From contig NC_015555.1 of assembly GCF_000189775.2 (NCBI RefSeq), positions 1,313,001-1,377,000 on the forward strand: a stretch of 64,000 nucleotides of DNA. Reading direction: 5' to 3'. Of the stretch, positions 18,328 to 26,582 are shown in pieces; position 1 is the first letter of the stretch, and every line of letters begins with the position of its first letter. The translations under genes were made by a program, and so were the position numbers. The notes beneath the pieces are model-generated. The model saw only the letters and a list, made by a program, of their open reading frames with translations, did no database searches and was not told where the DNA came from. The DNA is from Thermoanaerobacterium xylanolyticum LX-11 (GTDB taxonomy: Bacteria > Bacillota > Thermoanaerobacteria > Thermoanaerobacterales > Thermoanaerobacteraceae).

Positions 18328-19561
18328 TTTTTAAACCGCTTAAATGTCTTCTAAGCATATCTAAAGCATTCATGGCAGAATTTAATCTTATCTTACCTCT
18401 ATCTCCATTTGAAATTATTTTTTTTATGTATACCGTATCTTTATATGCTAAACCTATATAGACTAAGCCAACAGGTTTAGTAATTGTACCACCGCTGGGG
18501 CCGGCTATACCTGTAATAGATATACCGTAATCTGTTTTTGCAATATTTTTTACATTGACAGCCATTTCCCTCGCAGTCTCTTCACTGACTGCTCCATATT
18601 TTTCTATGGTGCTTTTAGATACACCTAAAATTCCTTCTTTTGACTCATTACTGTACGTTATAGTTCCAAATTTAAATACTTCAGACGCACCTGGTATATC
18701 AGTGATTTTTTCAGATAACAATCCACCCGTACATGATTCAGCAGTAGAAAGTGTAAGTTTTTTTGTTTTTAATAAGTTTAAAACCACAGATTCCAATGTA
18801 TCATCATCTGCTCCAAAAATGTATTCGCCTAAAAGCTCTCTTATATTTTTTTCATATTCATCAATCATGTATTTTGCTTTTAGAGGATCATCTGATTTTG
18901 CAGTTATTCTCAACGTGACAAATCCATTTCCAACAAGTGGAGCAACAGTAGGATTATGTGACACAAGCAAATTATTTACCATCTCATCAACCTGTGATTC
19001 ACTAATACCAAACATCTTTATGACTTTAGAAACAATTATCTCATCGCTTAAAGGTTTTAGATATGAATATACATAGTTTTTAAACATAGGTATTAATTCT
19101 GATGGTGGACCAGGTAAAACAACTACTATCTTTTTGTTTTTTTCTATAATGAAACCAGGAGCTGTACCATTGTCATTTGGTAAAATTTTAGCCCCTTCCG
19201 GGAATAAAGCCTGCTTGTAATTATTTTGGGTTAGATTTCTCTTTGACCTTTTAAAGTATGATTGAATTTTAAGCTTTGTATCAATGTCTTCAACAAGCCT
19301 TAATGAAAAGAACTCAGCAACAGTTTCTTTTGTTAAATCGTCAATTGTTGGTCCTAAACCGCCTGTTAAAATTATCAAATCAGAACGTTCTGAAGCAATT
19401 TTAAGGCACTCTAAAAGTCTGCTTTTATTGTCACCTACATTGGTTTGAAAATAAACATCTATTCCAAGTGTAGTAAGCATCTCAGATATAAATTTTGAAT
19501 TTGTGTTCACAATTTGCCCTAGAAGAAGCTCTGTGCCAACAGATATTATCTCACATTTCAT
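18317..19561 (-). CDS. cinA: CinA-family competence/damage-inducible protein, nicotinamide-nucleotide amidohydrolase
   Basis: Two-domain CinA of 414 residues. The N-terminal COG1058 (MoCF-biosynthesis-like) domain includes ISVGTELLLGQIVNTNS and LTGGLGPTIDDLT. The C-terminal NMN deamidase domain carries STAESCTGGLLSEKITDIPGAS and ITGIAGPSGGT. It salvages NMN to nicotinate mononucleotide. The ATG at 19561 has AGAAGGTG upstream and is preferred to the GTG at 19570. cinA directly before recA is a common Firmicute order. Confidence 0.95.
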   Translation of the reverse strand: MKCEIISVGTELLLGQIVNTNSKFISEMLTTLGIDVYFQTNVGDNKSRLLECLKIASERSDLIILTGGLGPTIDDLTKETVAEFFSLRLVEDIDTKLKIQSYFKRSKRNLTQNNYKQALFPEGAKILPNDNGTAPGFIIEKNKKIVVVLPGPPSELIPMFKNYVYSYLKPLSDEIIVSKVIKMFGISESQVDEMVNNLLVSHNPTVAPLVGNGFVTLRITAKSDDPLKAKYMIDEYEKNIRELLGEYIFGADDDTLESVVLNLLKTKKLTLSTAESCTGGLLSEKITDIPGASEVFKFGTITYSNESKEGILGVSKSTIEKYGAVSEETAREMAVNVKNIAKTDYGISITGIAGPSGGTITKPVGLVYIGLAYKDTVYIKKIISNGDRGKIRLNSAMNALDMLRRHLSGLKIDY

Positions 19562-19574
19562 AAAATGCACCTTC

Positions 19575-20111
19575 TCATCCTAAAATTATGTTTCTACATT
19601 TCACAACATAATCAATTCCAGAATAAACTGTAAAAAACAACGCTAAGTACACAGCTATAGTTGAAAATGGGAAAAACACATATTCAAATGGATAATTATT
19701 TAGCATCAGCGATATTATAGCTATGATTTGAAATGTCGTCTTATATTTACCAAGATTGCTGGCTGCAATTACAATGCCTTTATCTGCTCCGACTGCTCTT
19801 AATCCAGTTATTATAAATTCCCTGCAAAGAATAACTATGACGATCCAACTTTGTATACGGTTTAACTGTATTAAGACAATTAAAGCAGATGAAACCATTA
19901 TTTTATCCACAAGAGGATCCATAAACTTGCCTAAATTCGTAATTTGATTGTATTTTCTTGCAATATATCCATCTAACTTGTCAGTCAATGATGCAACTAA
20001 AAATAAAGAAGCCGCAATTATATTTGAGTATTTAATTCCTGACAACATTACAATTATAAAAAAAGGAACTAAAATCAATCTTGCAATTGTAATCTTATTT
20101 GCTGCGTTCAC
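19575..20111 (-). CDS. pgsA: CDP-diacylglycerol-glycerol-3-phosphate 3-phosphatidyltransferase
   Basis: Integral membrane CDP-alcohol phosphotransferase that makes phosphatidylglycerophosphate. 178 residues with about five hydrophobic helices. The CDP-alcohol signature is in [30 protein letters not shown] (D-G-x2-A-R-x8-G-x3-D-x3-D). It starts with GTG, and that GTGA overlaps the rimO stop, so translation is coupled. Confidence 0.95.
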   Translation of the reverse strand: MNAANKITIARLILVPFFIIVMLSGIKYSNIIAASLFLVASLTDKLDGYIARKYNQITNLGKFMDPLVDKIMVSSALIVLIQLNRIQSWIVIVILCREFIITGLRAVGADKGIVIAASNLGKYKTTFQIIAIISLMLNNYPFEYVFFPFSTIAVYLALFFTVYSGIDYVVKCRNIILG

Positions 20112-21421
20112 AACAACTCCCCCATTAGATCATAATCAAAAGCTTTTGTGATCTTAACCTTAGCAAAATCGCCAATGTTTAACTTCTTATTTGACTTAAA
20201 AAACGTTATTCCATCGATATCTGGGGCATCAATATAGCTTCTTCCATAATAAAGTCCATCTTTTTGTCCTTCTACCACTACTTCAAATTCACTGCCAATT
20301 AATCTCTTATTATATTCAAGTGATATATTCTTTTGCAAAAGCATTATTTCATTATATCTTTTTTGCTTAATTTGTTCTGATATTTGATTTTGCATATCAT
20401 AAGCTTCAGTATCTTCCTCTCTGGAATATGTGAATACACCTAATTTATTAAACTTTTTTTCTACAATAAATTTTTTTAAATCGTCGAATTCATCATCTGT
20501 CTCCCCTGGAAAACCAACAATAAACGTTGTTCTAATTATCATTCCAGGAATAGACTTAAGCTTTTCAATTGTATCTTCAATCTTTTTTCTCGTTGTATTT
20601 CTTTTCATTCGTCTTAAAACTTCATCATTTGAATGTTGCAACGGTATATCTATATACTTTAGCACTTTTTCATTTGTCTTTATCTCATCAATAAGTTCAT
20701 CTGTAATACTGTCTGGATATGCATACAGTATTCTAATCCATTTTATTCCATTTATATTTGCCAACTTTCTCAATAAAGTTGGCAACATGTATTTATTGTA
20801 GATATCAATGCCATACTTTGTGGTATCTTGAGCAATCAATATTAACTCTTTGACACCATTCTCAGCTAACATTTTTGCTTCATTGAGCAAATCTTCTATT
20901 TTGACGCTTCTGTAACGCCCTCTCAATTTTGGTATGATGCAGAATGAACACTTATTATTGCATCCTTCTGAGATTTTCAAATACGCGTAATGTTTTGGCG
21001 TGCTTAATATTCTCGGTGAGTCTTTATCGTCCAATTCGTTTGCATGCCCATATTCTAAGATTCGCTTTCCCTTCAATGTATCTTCAATTACATCTGCAAT
21101 TTTTAAAAAATCGCCAGTACCTATTACAGCATCTAATTCAGGAAGACTTTCCAAAAGTTCATCTTTATATCTTTCTGATAAGCATCCAGATGCAATTAAA
21201 GATTTTAATCTCTTTTTCTTCAATTTGCCCATTTCCAGTATATAATCGATAGATTCTCTTTTTGCACTTTCGATGAATCCACATGTATTTATAATCAAAA
21301 CGTCAGCATCATTTTCATTATTTACTATATTAAATCCTTTTTTCTTTATTATTCCTAACATTTTCTCTGAATCAACGATATTTTTCGCACATCCAAGAGA
21401 TATTATTCCGACATTTACCAT
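20108..21421 (-). CDS. rimO: Ribosomal protein S12 methylthiotransferase RimO
   Basis: Radical-SAM methylthiotransferase that modifies an aspartate of ribosomal protein S12; 437 residues. The N-terminal UPF0004 domain begins [16 protein letters not shown], the radical-SAM cluster motif is [11 protein letters not shown], and a TRAM domain forms the C-terminus. The ATG at 21421 has AAGGAAGGAGC 6 bases upstream; a longer in-frame version to 21484 is not supported. RimO rather than MiaB is favoured by the GCAKN start and the pgsA linkage. Confidence 0.94.
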   Translation of the reverse strand: MVNVGIISLGCAKNIVDSEKMLGIIKKKGFNIVNNENDADVLIINTCGFIESAKRESIDYILEMGKLKKKRLKSLIASGCLSERYKDELLESLPELDAVIGTGDFLKIADVIEDTLKGKRILEYGHANELDDKDSPRILSTPKHYAYLKISEGCNNKCSFCIIPKLRGRYRSVKIEDLLNEAKMLAENGVKELILIAQDTTKYGIDIYNKYMLPTLLRKLANINGIKWIRILYAYPDSITDELIDEIKTNEKVLKYIDIPLQHSNDEVLRRMKRNTTRKKIEDTIEKLKSIPGMIIRTTFIVGFPGETDDEFDDLKKFIVEKKFNKLGVFTYSREEDTEAYDMQNQISEQIKQKRYNEIMLLQKNISLEYNKRLIGSEFEVVVEGQKDGLYYGRSYIDAPDIDGITFFKSNKKLNIGDFAKVKITKAFDYDLMGELL

Positions 21422-21496
21422 TTGAAGCTCCTTCCTTAACTTTTTTGTATTTACAAAGAAAAGTATATACCATATAAACCACATTGTAAAGAAATA

Positions 21497-23671
21497 TTAA
21501 CCGTTTATTATTCTTTTTATTTCTTCTTCTGATAGCAATATTTGCCTTGGTTTAGAGCCGTCGTATCCACTTATTATTCCTTTTTGCTCCATCTGATCTA
21601 TTATTCTTGCGGCTCTTGCATAGCCTATCCTAAGCCTTCTTTGCAGCATAGATATGGAAGCTTGTCCAGTTTCTACAATTACTTTAATTGCATCATTCAT
21701 CAATTCATCTTCTTCTATTTCTTTGTTTAATGTACTTTTTGACTCGACGATTATTTCTTCATATTTTGGCTCATTAGCATTTGACTTTAAGAAATTTACG
21801 ATTTCTTCAACTTCTTTATCTGAAATAAATGCACCTTGCACTCGAATTGGTTTGGATTCGCCAATCGGGTAATAAAGCATGTCTCCCTTTCCTAGCAATT
21901 TCTCGGCACCAGACATGTCTAAAATAGTTCTTGAGTCTATTTGTGATGAAACAGCAAAAGAAATTCTAGATGGTATATTTGCCTTTATGACGCCAGTTAT
22001 AACATCTACTGATGGTCTTTGTGTAGCAATTACTAAATATATACCTGCAGCTCTTGCCATTTGGGCCAGTCTACATATGTATTCTTCAACTTCTGCTGGT
22101 GAAACCATCATGAGATCTGATAATTCATCTACAATAACGACTATCTTAGGCATTGTATCAATGCCATGGATTTTATTATACCCTTCAATATCTCTTACAT
22201 TGTTTTCTGCAAATGCTTTATATCTTTCTGTCATTTCATTTACTGCCCAATTAAGGACGCCAGCGGCTTTTTTAGGATCTGTAACAACCGGCGTTAGCAA
22301 ATGCGGTATGCCATTGTAAATATTCAATTCAACAACTTTAGGATCTATTAAAATCATTTTAACTTTATCAGGTGAAGCTTTGTACAACAAACTCACAATT
22401 AAAGTGTTAATGCAAACACTTTTGCCTGAGCCAGTAGCACCAGCAATTAATAAATGAGGCATTTTTGATAAATCAGCTATAACTATGTTTCCAGCAATGT
22501 CTTTCCCTAATCCTATTGTTAGATCGGACTTGCTTTCCCTAAATTTTTTAGTGTCTATAACTTCTCTAAGTGTTACAACAGATATTTTTTCATTTGGGAC
22601 TTCAATCCCAATTGCAGATTTCCCTGGGATTGGAGCCTCTATCCTAACGGAAGGTGCTGCAAGACTTAATGCAATGTCGTCTGTTAAACTGACTATTCTG
22701 CTGACTTTGACTCCAGGGCTTGGTTGCAATTCAAATCTTGTAATAGCTGGCCCCCTGCTGACTTGCACTACTTTAGCATCAATAGCGAAATTTTTAAGCG
22801 TTTCTTCTAATTTCTTGGCATTTTCTATGATTAAATTATTGTTGACTTTTTGGTGTGGTATACCTTCTTTAAGCAATTCAATAGGTGGATAAATATAATT
22901 CTCGTAAGTTCTTCCTTTATTTTCTATCTTTGAGATTTTGACTTCATCTTCGCTCTGATCTTTTTTCTCCTCTGTTTCCTCTTTTTCTTCTAAGTACGGT
23001 TGTATTATCTTTAATTGTTGTTCTTCGTTATTTGCAATTTTTTTTCTGGATAATTTTTTTTCGTCTGGCTTTTCTACAATGTCACGTAGTATATTTTCAT
23101 TATTAAATTCTAATGTCTTTTTTTTGTTTTTATATTTTTCTATAAGCTTATACATCTGTCTATATACTGATTTTATGCTTTCAATAAGTGATATATCTGT
23201 AATAAGTATGATGCTGATGATTAATGTAGAAATCAGAAACAACCAACTTCCTATAACTCCCAAAAACTTAACAAGTACAAAGACAGTTATTGCAGAAACA
23301 ATCCCTCCACCTGACCCATTTAGTCCGTGCTTAATGCTATCTAAAACATAATTTTTAAAATATCCAATATTATCATAAAAATATATCTGAACCATATTTA
23401 TAAAACACAGAAATGTTATTAACAAACATATGATTCTTTTATAGTCTAAAAAATTCTTATTTTTAAATAAAAGAAACAATGAATACACTAAAATTAATAG
23501 CGATATTGCATACGCACCTACGCCGAAAAGACTTTTCAATAAAATTACCAATTCTTTCCCTACTATACCTGTCTTGTCAGAATAAAGGCTTATCATAGAA
23601 ATAATCGAAAAAGTAAGCAAAATTATTCCAACTATTTCATTGTTGTATTTTTCTTTAGTCTTTGATTTCAT
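21497..23671 (-). CDS. FtsK/SpoIIIE-type DNA translocase
   Basis: About 724 residues. Four hydrophobic N-terminal helices (about 15-160), a charged linker, then the motor with Walker A AGATGSGKSVCINTL and Walker B KIVVIVDELSDLMMV. A C-terminal winged-helix gamma domain (RLRIGYARAARIIDQMEQKGI) reads oriented DNA motifs. It pumps chromosome DNA across the division or sporulation septum. The gene follows tepA-ylzJ as spoIIIE does in Bacillus. The ATG at 23671 has GGGTGAT upstream. A sigma-H-like promoter and a preceding terminator make it the first gene of a ftsK-rimO-pgsA-cinA unit. Confidence 0.93.
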   Translation of the reverse strand: MKSKTKEKYNNEIVGIILLTFSIISMISLYSDKTGIVGKELVILLKSLFGVGAYAISLLILVYSLFLLFKNKNFLDYKRIICLLITFLCFINMVQIYFYDNIGYFKNYVLDSIKHGLNGSGGGIVSAITVFVLVKFLGVIGSWLFLISTLIISIILITDISLIESIKSVYRQMYKLIEKYKNKKKTLEFNNENILRDIVEKPDEKKLSRKKIANNEEQQLKIIQPYLEEKEETEEKKDQSEDEVKISKIENKGRTYENYIYPPIELLKEGIPHQKVNNNLIIENAKKLEETLKNFAIDAKVVQVSRGPAITRFELQPSPGVKVSRIVSLTDDIALSLAAPSVRIEAPIPGKSAIGIEVPNEKISVVTLREVIDTKKFRESKSDLTIGLGKDIAGNIVIADLSKMPHLLIAGATGSGKSVCINTLIVSLLYKASPDKVKMILIDPKVVELNIYNGIPHLLTPVVTDPKKAAGVLNWAVNEMTERYKAFAENNVRDIEGYNKIHGIDTMPKIVVIVDELSDLMMVSPAEVEEYICRLAQMARAAGIYLVIATQRPSVDVITGVIKANIPSRISFAVSSQIDSRTILDMSGAEKLLGKGDMLYYPIGESKPIRVQGAFISDKEVEEIVNFLKSNANEPKYEEIIVESKSTLNKEIEEDELMNDAIKVIVETGQASISMLQRRLRIGYARAARIIDQMEQKGIISGYDGSKPRQILLSEEEIKRIING

Positions 23672-23688
23672 AATTATCACCCAATAAT

Positions 23689-23717
23689 TAATTCTACATT
23701 TTATATAAAAATCCTTT
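23689..23717 (-). promoter_or_regulatory. Sigma-H-like promoter of ftsK/spoIIIE
   Basis: Minus strand: AAAGGATTT (23709-23717) and GTAGAATTA (23689-23697), 11-base spacer. Same architecture and almost the same bases as the spoVS promoter. Confidence 0.65.
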
Positions 23718-23721
23718 TTAT

Positions 23722-23752
23722 CAAAAAAATAGATGTGTTAAACACATCTATT
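23722..23752 (-). terminator. Terminator after ylzJ
   Basis: Eleven-base stem (23728-23738 with 23742-23752), three-base loop, and a run of seven U in the transcript. The 5' arm overlaps the ylzJ stop codon. Confidence 0.88.
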
Positions 23753-23975
23753 ATAGCACAATTTGATTTTTTTTGAAATCAATTGTAGTTCCAGGTGCGT
23801 ATTTAGTTTTTAGATAATCGTTTGGATTCGTAGAGTACATTCTTATTATTTTGTATTTATCACCTTCTCTTTCTAAAATGAATGTTTTTCCTTCTATATT
23901 TGTTTCAATATAATTGTCTTTTATTTCATCACACTTTTGAAAGACGAGCTCGTAAGGAATTATAGTGTATAGCAT
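23751..23975 (-). CDS. ylzJ: YlzJ-like small protein
   Basis: 74-residue protein beginning MLYTIIPYELVF, with a conserved PNDYLK-containing C-terminal half. The sequence style, size and position between tepA and spoIIIE match Bacillus ylzJ, a gene of unknown function. No catalytic motif, signal or membrane segment is visible. It starts 4 bases after the tepA stop and ends in a strong terminator, so it is the tail of a tepA-ylzJ unit. Confidence 0.8.
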   Translation of the reverse strand: MLYTIIPYELVFQKCDEIKDNYIETNIEGKTFILEREGDKYKIIRMYSTNPNDYLKTKYAPGTTIDFKKNQIVL

Positions 23976-23979
23976 AAAA

Positions 23980-24678
23980 TCACCTATTTTCTTTCTCTTT
24001 AATTAATTGTTGAAGTTTTTCAATTGCTTCTGAAACACCTCCAACTTCATCTATCAATCCATAGTCTACTGCTTCTTTTCCAACCAGGATAGTTCCAACA
24101 TCATTTGCCAGCTCTCCTATCTTTAACATCAGATTCATAAAAGCATCTCTTTTAATTCTTGAATTTCTTATTACAAATTCAACTATTCTATCCTGCATTT
24201 TATTAAAATAATCAAATGTTTGAGGTACGCCTATAACTAAACCTGTCATTCTTATTGGGTGTATAGTCATTGTCGCGCTGGGAACAATGAAAGAATAATT
24301 CGATGAAACTGCAAGTGGAACACCTATGCTGTGTCCGCCACCTAATACAATTGAAACTGTAGGTTTTGATAAACTGGAAATCATTTCAGCGATAGCTAAA
24401 CCAGCTTCTACATCTCCACCAACTGTGTTTAGCAATATTAAAAGACCCTTTATCTGAGGATTTTCTTCAATTGCTACTAGTTGCGGTATTATATGTTCAT
24501 ATTTCGTAGTCTTATTCTGTGGTGGTAATATCATATGTCCTTCTATTTGCCCTATTATTGTCAGACAATGAATACTACTTTCGAAATTTGGCAAATTTGT
24601 CTGCCCAAAGCTCTGTATATTCTGCTGTACTGCCGTACCAGTTTGCACAGGCAAATCTTCATTTTTTAACATACCCAT
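23980..24678 (-). CDS. tepA: TepA-type ClpP-family protease
   Basis: 232 residues with a ClpP/crotonase fold. The serine is in [15 protein letters not shown] and the histidine in MTIHPIR, matching the S-H pair of Clp[16 protein letters not shown] segment precedes them. Bacillus TepA (translocation-enhancing protein) is linked to export and, in spores, to degradation of small acid-soluble proteins. The SD is AGGAGAGTG. A terminator separates it from dapG upstream. Confidence 0.9.
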   Translation of the reverse strand: MGMLKNEDLPVQTGTAVQQNIQSFGQTNLPNFESSIHCLTIIGQIEGHMILPPQNKTTKYEHIIPQLVAIEENPQIKGLLILLNTVGGDVEAGLAIAEMISSLSKPTVSIVLGGGHSIGVPLAVSSNYSFIVPSATMTIHPIRMTGLVIGVPQTFDYFNKMQDRIVEFVIRNSRIKRDAFMNLMLKIGELANDVGTILVGKEAVDYGLIDEVGGVSEAIEKLQQLIKEKENR

Positions 24679-24704
24679 TTTATCACTCTCCTATAAAATT
24701 AGTA

Positions 24705-24735
24705 TAAAAAAATTAGTGCATATTATGCACTAATT
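24705..24735 (-). terminator. Terminator after dapG
   Basis: Eleven-base stem (24711-24721 with 24725-24735), three-base loop, followed by seven U in the minus transcript. It overlaps the dapG stop at 24730. Confidence 0.88.
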
Positions 24736-25968
24736 ATAGCTTTCAAGCTTAAATTCATCGTGTAAAACCTTCACAGCTATATCTGCCTTATCTTGACTTA
24801 CAAGACATGAAATAGTATTGTGAGAATCTGCCGTTTGAAAAATCTCTATATTATTATCAGATAATGCTTTTATTATTCTAGCCATAACACCTGGAACACC
24901 ACGTATTCTATTGCCAATTATCGAAACTTTGCTGCAATTTTTCTTTATCGCGTATTTAACATCATTTTCTTTTAACAGCGTTTCTAATTTTGATAAATCA
25001 GCTTCCGATATGGTGAATATTTTCCTATCAGGAAAGACATTTATAAGGTCAATACTGATTTTAGCTTCTGCAATCTTCCCAAAAATATCTTTATCATCTC
25101 TATTTAATTCAATAATAACTTGAACTCTATTGTTCATATTAGCTATACCTGTAACAAGGTTATCAGAGTCATAAATGTTATTGTAAACATTGTTGTATTG
25201 AGTAATAATAGTTCCCGGACTATCGCTCATTGTATTTTTTATTACTAAAGGTATATTGCCTCGCATCGCAATTTCTACAGCTCGAGGATGTATCACTTTT
25301 GCACCTTGTTCCGCTAATTGAAAAACTTCATTATAGCTTATTCGCTTCAATATATGAGCATTTGAGACGATTCTGGGATCTGCTGTCATGATTCCATCTA
25401 CATCTGTATAAATTTCTACGGCATATGCTTTCAATGCTTCACCTAATAATGCAGCAGTCGTATCACTGCCACCTCTGCCTAAAGTCGTTATATCACCATC
25501 AACTGTAATACCTTGGAATCCAGCCACTACAGGAATTATATTTTGATTTAATGCGTCAATAAGATATTGTGGCTCTACTCTTATTATTTCTGCATCTCCA
25601 AAATTATCATCCGTAATTATTCCCGCTTGTCCTCCAGTAAAAACTTTTGATTTATAGCCTTTGCTCATCAAGACATTTGAAAATATGACACTTGAAATAA
25701 TTTCACCACATGACATTAAAATATCAAGTTCTCTTTTAGGAGTATCCTTATATATTGACTTGGCAAAATTTATTAAAGTATCAGTTGCATACGGATCTCC
25801 ACTTCTTCCTATTGCAGATACTACTACCACTGGCATGAATCCTTGTTCAATAGCATCTACTACTTTTGATACCGCCATATTTCTTCTTTCAGACGTTGAG
25901 ACAGATGTGCCACCAAATTTCTGAACAATAATATTCGTAATAACCACCCTTTCATATACATCATGCAA
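24730..25968 (-). CDS. dapG: Aspartate kinase (DapG type), start uncertain
   Basis: First enzyme of the lysine/diaminopimelate branch; about 402-412 residues. The kinase core begins IIVQKFGGTSVS, with a GGRGGSDTTA-like loop (LGRGGSDTTAALLG) and tandem ACT domains at the C-terminus. Coordinates run to the outermost start, a TTG at 25968 that has no SD. The likely SD (AAAGGGTGG, 25943-25951) lies inside that extension. The family alignment would start at codon 25938, which reads ACG here, with ATT at 25941 and 25932 nearby. A noncanonical start is possible. Gene order ymxH-dapG-tepA matches Bacillus, but without spoVFAB-asd in between. Confidence 0.9.
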   Translation of the reverse strand: MHDVYERVVITNIIVQKFGGTSVSTSERRNMAVSKVVDAIEQGFMPVVVVSAIGRSGDPYATDTLINFAKSIYKDTPKRELDILMSCGEIISSVIFSNVLMSKGYKSKVFTGGQAGIITDDNFGDAEIIRVEPQYLIDALNQNIIPVVAGFQGITVDGDITTLGRGGSDTTAALLGEALKAYAVEIYTDVDGIMTADPRIVSNAHILKRISYNEVFQLAEQGAKVIHPRAVEIAMRGNIPLVIKNTMSDSPGTIITQYNNVYNNIYDSDNLVTGIANMNNRVQVIIELNRDDKDIFGKIAEAKISIDLINVFPDRKIFTISEADLSKLETLLKENDVKYAIKKNCSKVSIIGNRIRGVPGVMARIIKALSDNNIEIFQTADSHNTISCLVSQDKADIAVKVLHDEFKLESYN

Positions 25969-26003
25969 AATAAAATAAATTTAATATTATTATACTTTAT
26001 TAT

Positions 26004-26042
26004 GCTAATAAAGGAAAGGATATTTTCCTTTCCTTTATTAGC
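26004..26042 (-). repeat. Perfect 17-base hairpin after ylmC
   Basis: Arms 26004-26020 and 26026-26042 are fully complementary with a five-base loop. The arms are purine/pyrimidine-skewed (AAAGGAAAGGA). It starts 3 bases past the ylmC stop but has no U-run on either strand. It may be a 3' stabiliser or processing site. Confidence 0.7.
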
Positions 26043-26044
26043 AA

Positions 26045-26302
26045 TCATAAAAATTTTCTCATTTTATCAAGCTCGACTTCCACAATTATCATATCATTTC
26101 CTATCTTTTTTATAAAATCCCAAGGAATCTCTATGTAATTAGGCCTGCTTCTAAAAATAGATCCTTTTGTTTCATAGACAACAATTGAATTAATCTTTCC
26201 AGTATTTTCATCGATTATAAGATCTGAATCTTCAATTAAACCAAGCCTTTTGCCATCATTTAAGTTTACAATTTCTTTGTTGCCAAATTCACTTAGTCTC
26301 AT
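26045..26302 (-). CDS. ymxH: YlmC/YmxH-family PRC-barrel sporulation protein
   Basis: 85-residue protein of the PRC-barrel type: RLSEFGNKEIVNLNDGKRLG, DLIIDENTGKI and YIEIPWDFIKKIGNDMIIVE. The Bacillus counterparts YlmC/YmxH are sporulation-associated proteins of unclear function. The ATG at 26302 follows AAAGGAGG by 6 bases; an ATG at 26320 would place that SD inside the gene. It lies next to the insertion sequence, which cut its ancestral link to dut. Confidence 0.85.
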   Translation of the reverse strand: MRLSEFGNKEIVNLNDGKRLGLIEDSDLIIDENTGKINSIVVYETKGSIFRSRPNYIEIPWDFIKKIGNDMIIVEVELDKMRKFL

Positions 26303-26375
26303 CGTATCCTCCTTTCTCATCTAGAATATTCTCGGCAATTTCTGTTGCCTGATATATCTGAATTTCAGGAGACAT
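26289..26375 (-). pseudogene. Possible 3' fragment of a small gene cut by the insertion sequence
   Basis: Open frame ending TGA at 26289, overlapping the ymxH start by 14 bases. It encodes PEIQIYQATEIAENILDEKG and GYDETK, an acidic amphipathic helix-like tail. Across the insertion sequence, directly after the dut stop, an ATG at 28299 with AGGAT upstream starts MSDFGN and then meets the element. The two pieces could be one tiny gene split by insertion. Product unknown; this is tentative. Confidence 0.3.
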
Positions 26376-26582
26376 CTTTTAAATTTATCCCCCAAAATTT
26401 CATTCTGAAATCCTTTTTCGATTTCCAATTCATTTACATCTTTATTTACATTGTAAGATTTTTTCTTTATATTTCCCTTTATTTAACATATATGGTTACA
26501 TTCTATCTTGACTTTTTTAAATCGCCCCAATAATCGAAATGGATGGTGTTTTTACCATACTACTTGTTATTGAGGTGATTTT

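Noticed and set aside
18555-19076. Plus-strand open frame of 173 codons
   Set aside because: Antisense to cinA, serine-rich, no SD and no recognisable domain.
25860-26048. Minus-strand 62-codon frame overlapping the dapG start
   Set aside because: Runs out of frame through dapG and the hairpin; no conserved features. Considered as evidence for a dapG frameshift, but the kinase frame itself is continuous.
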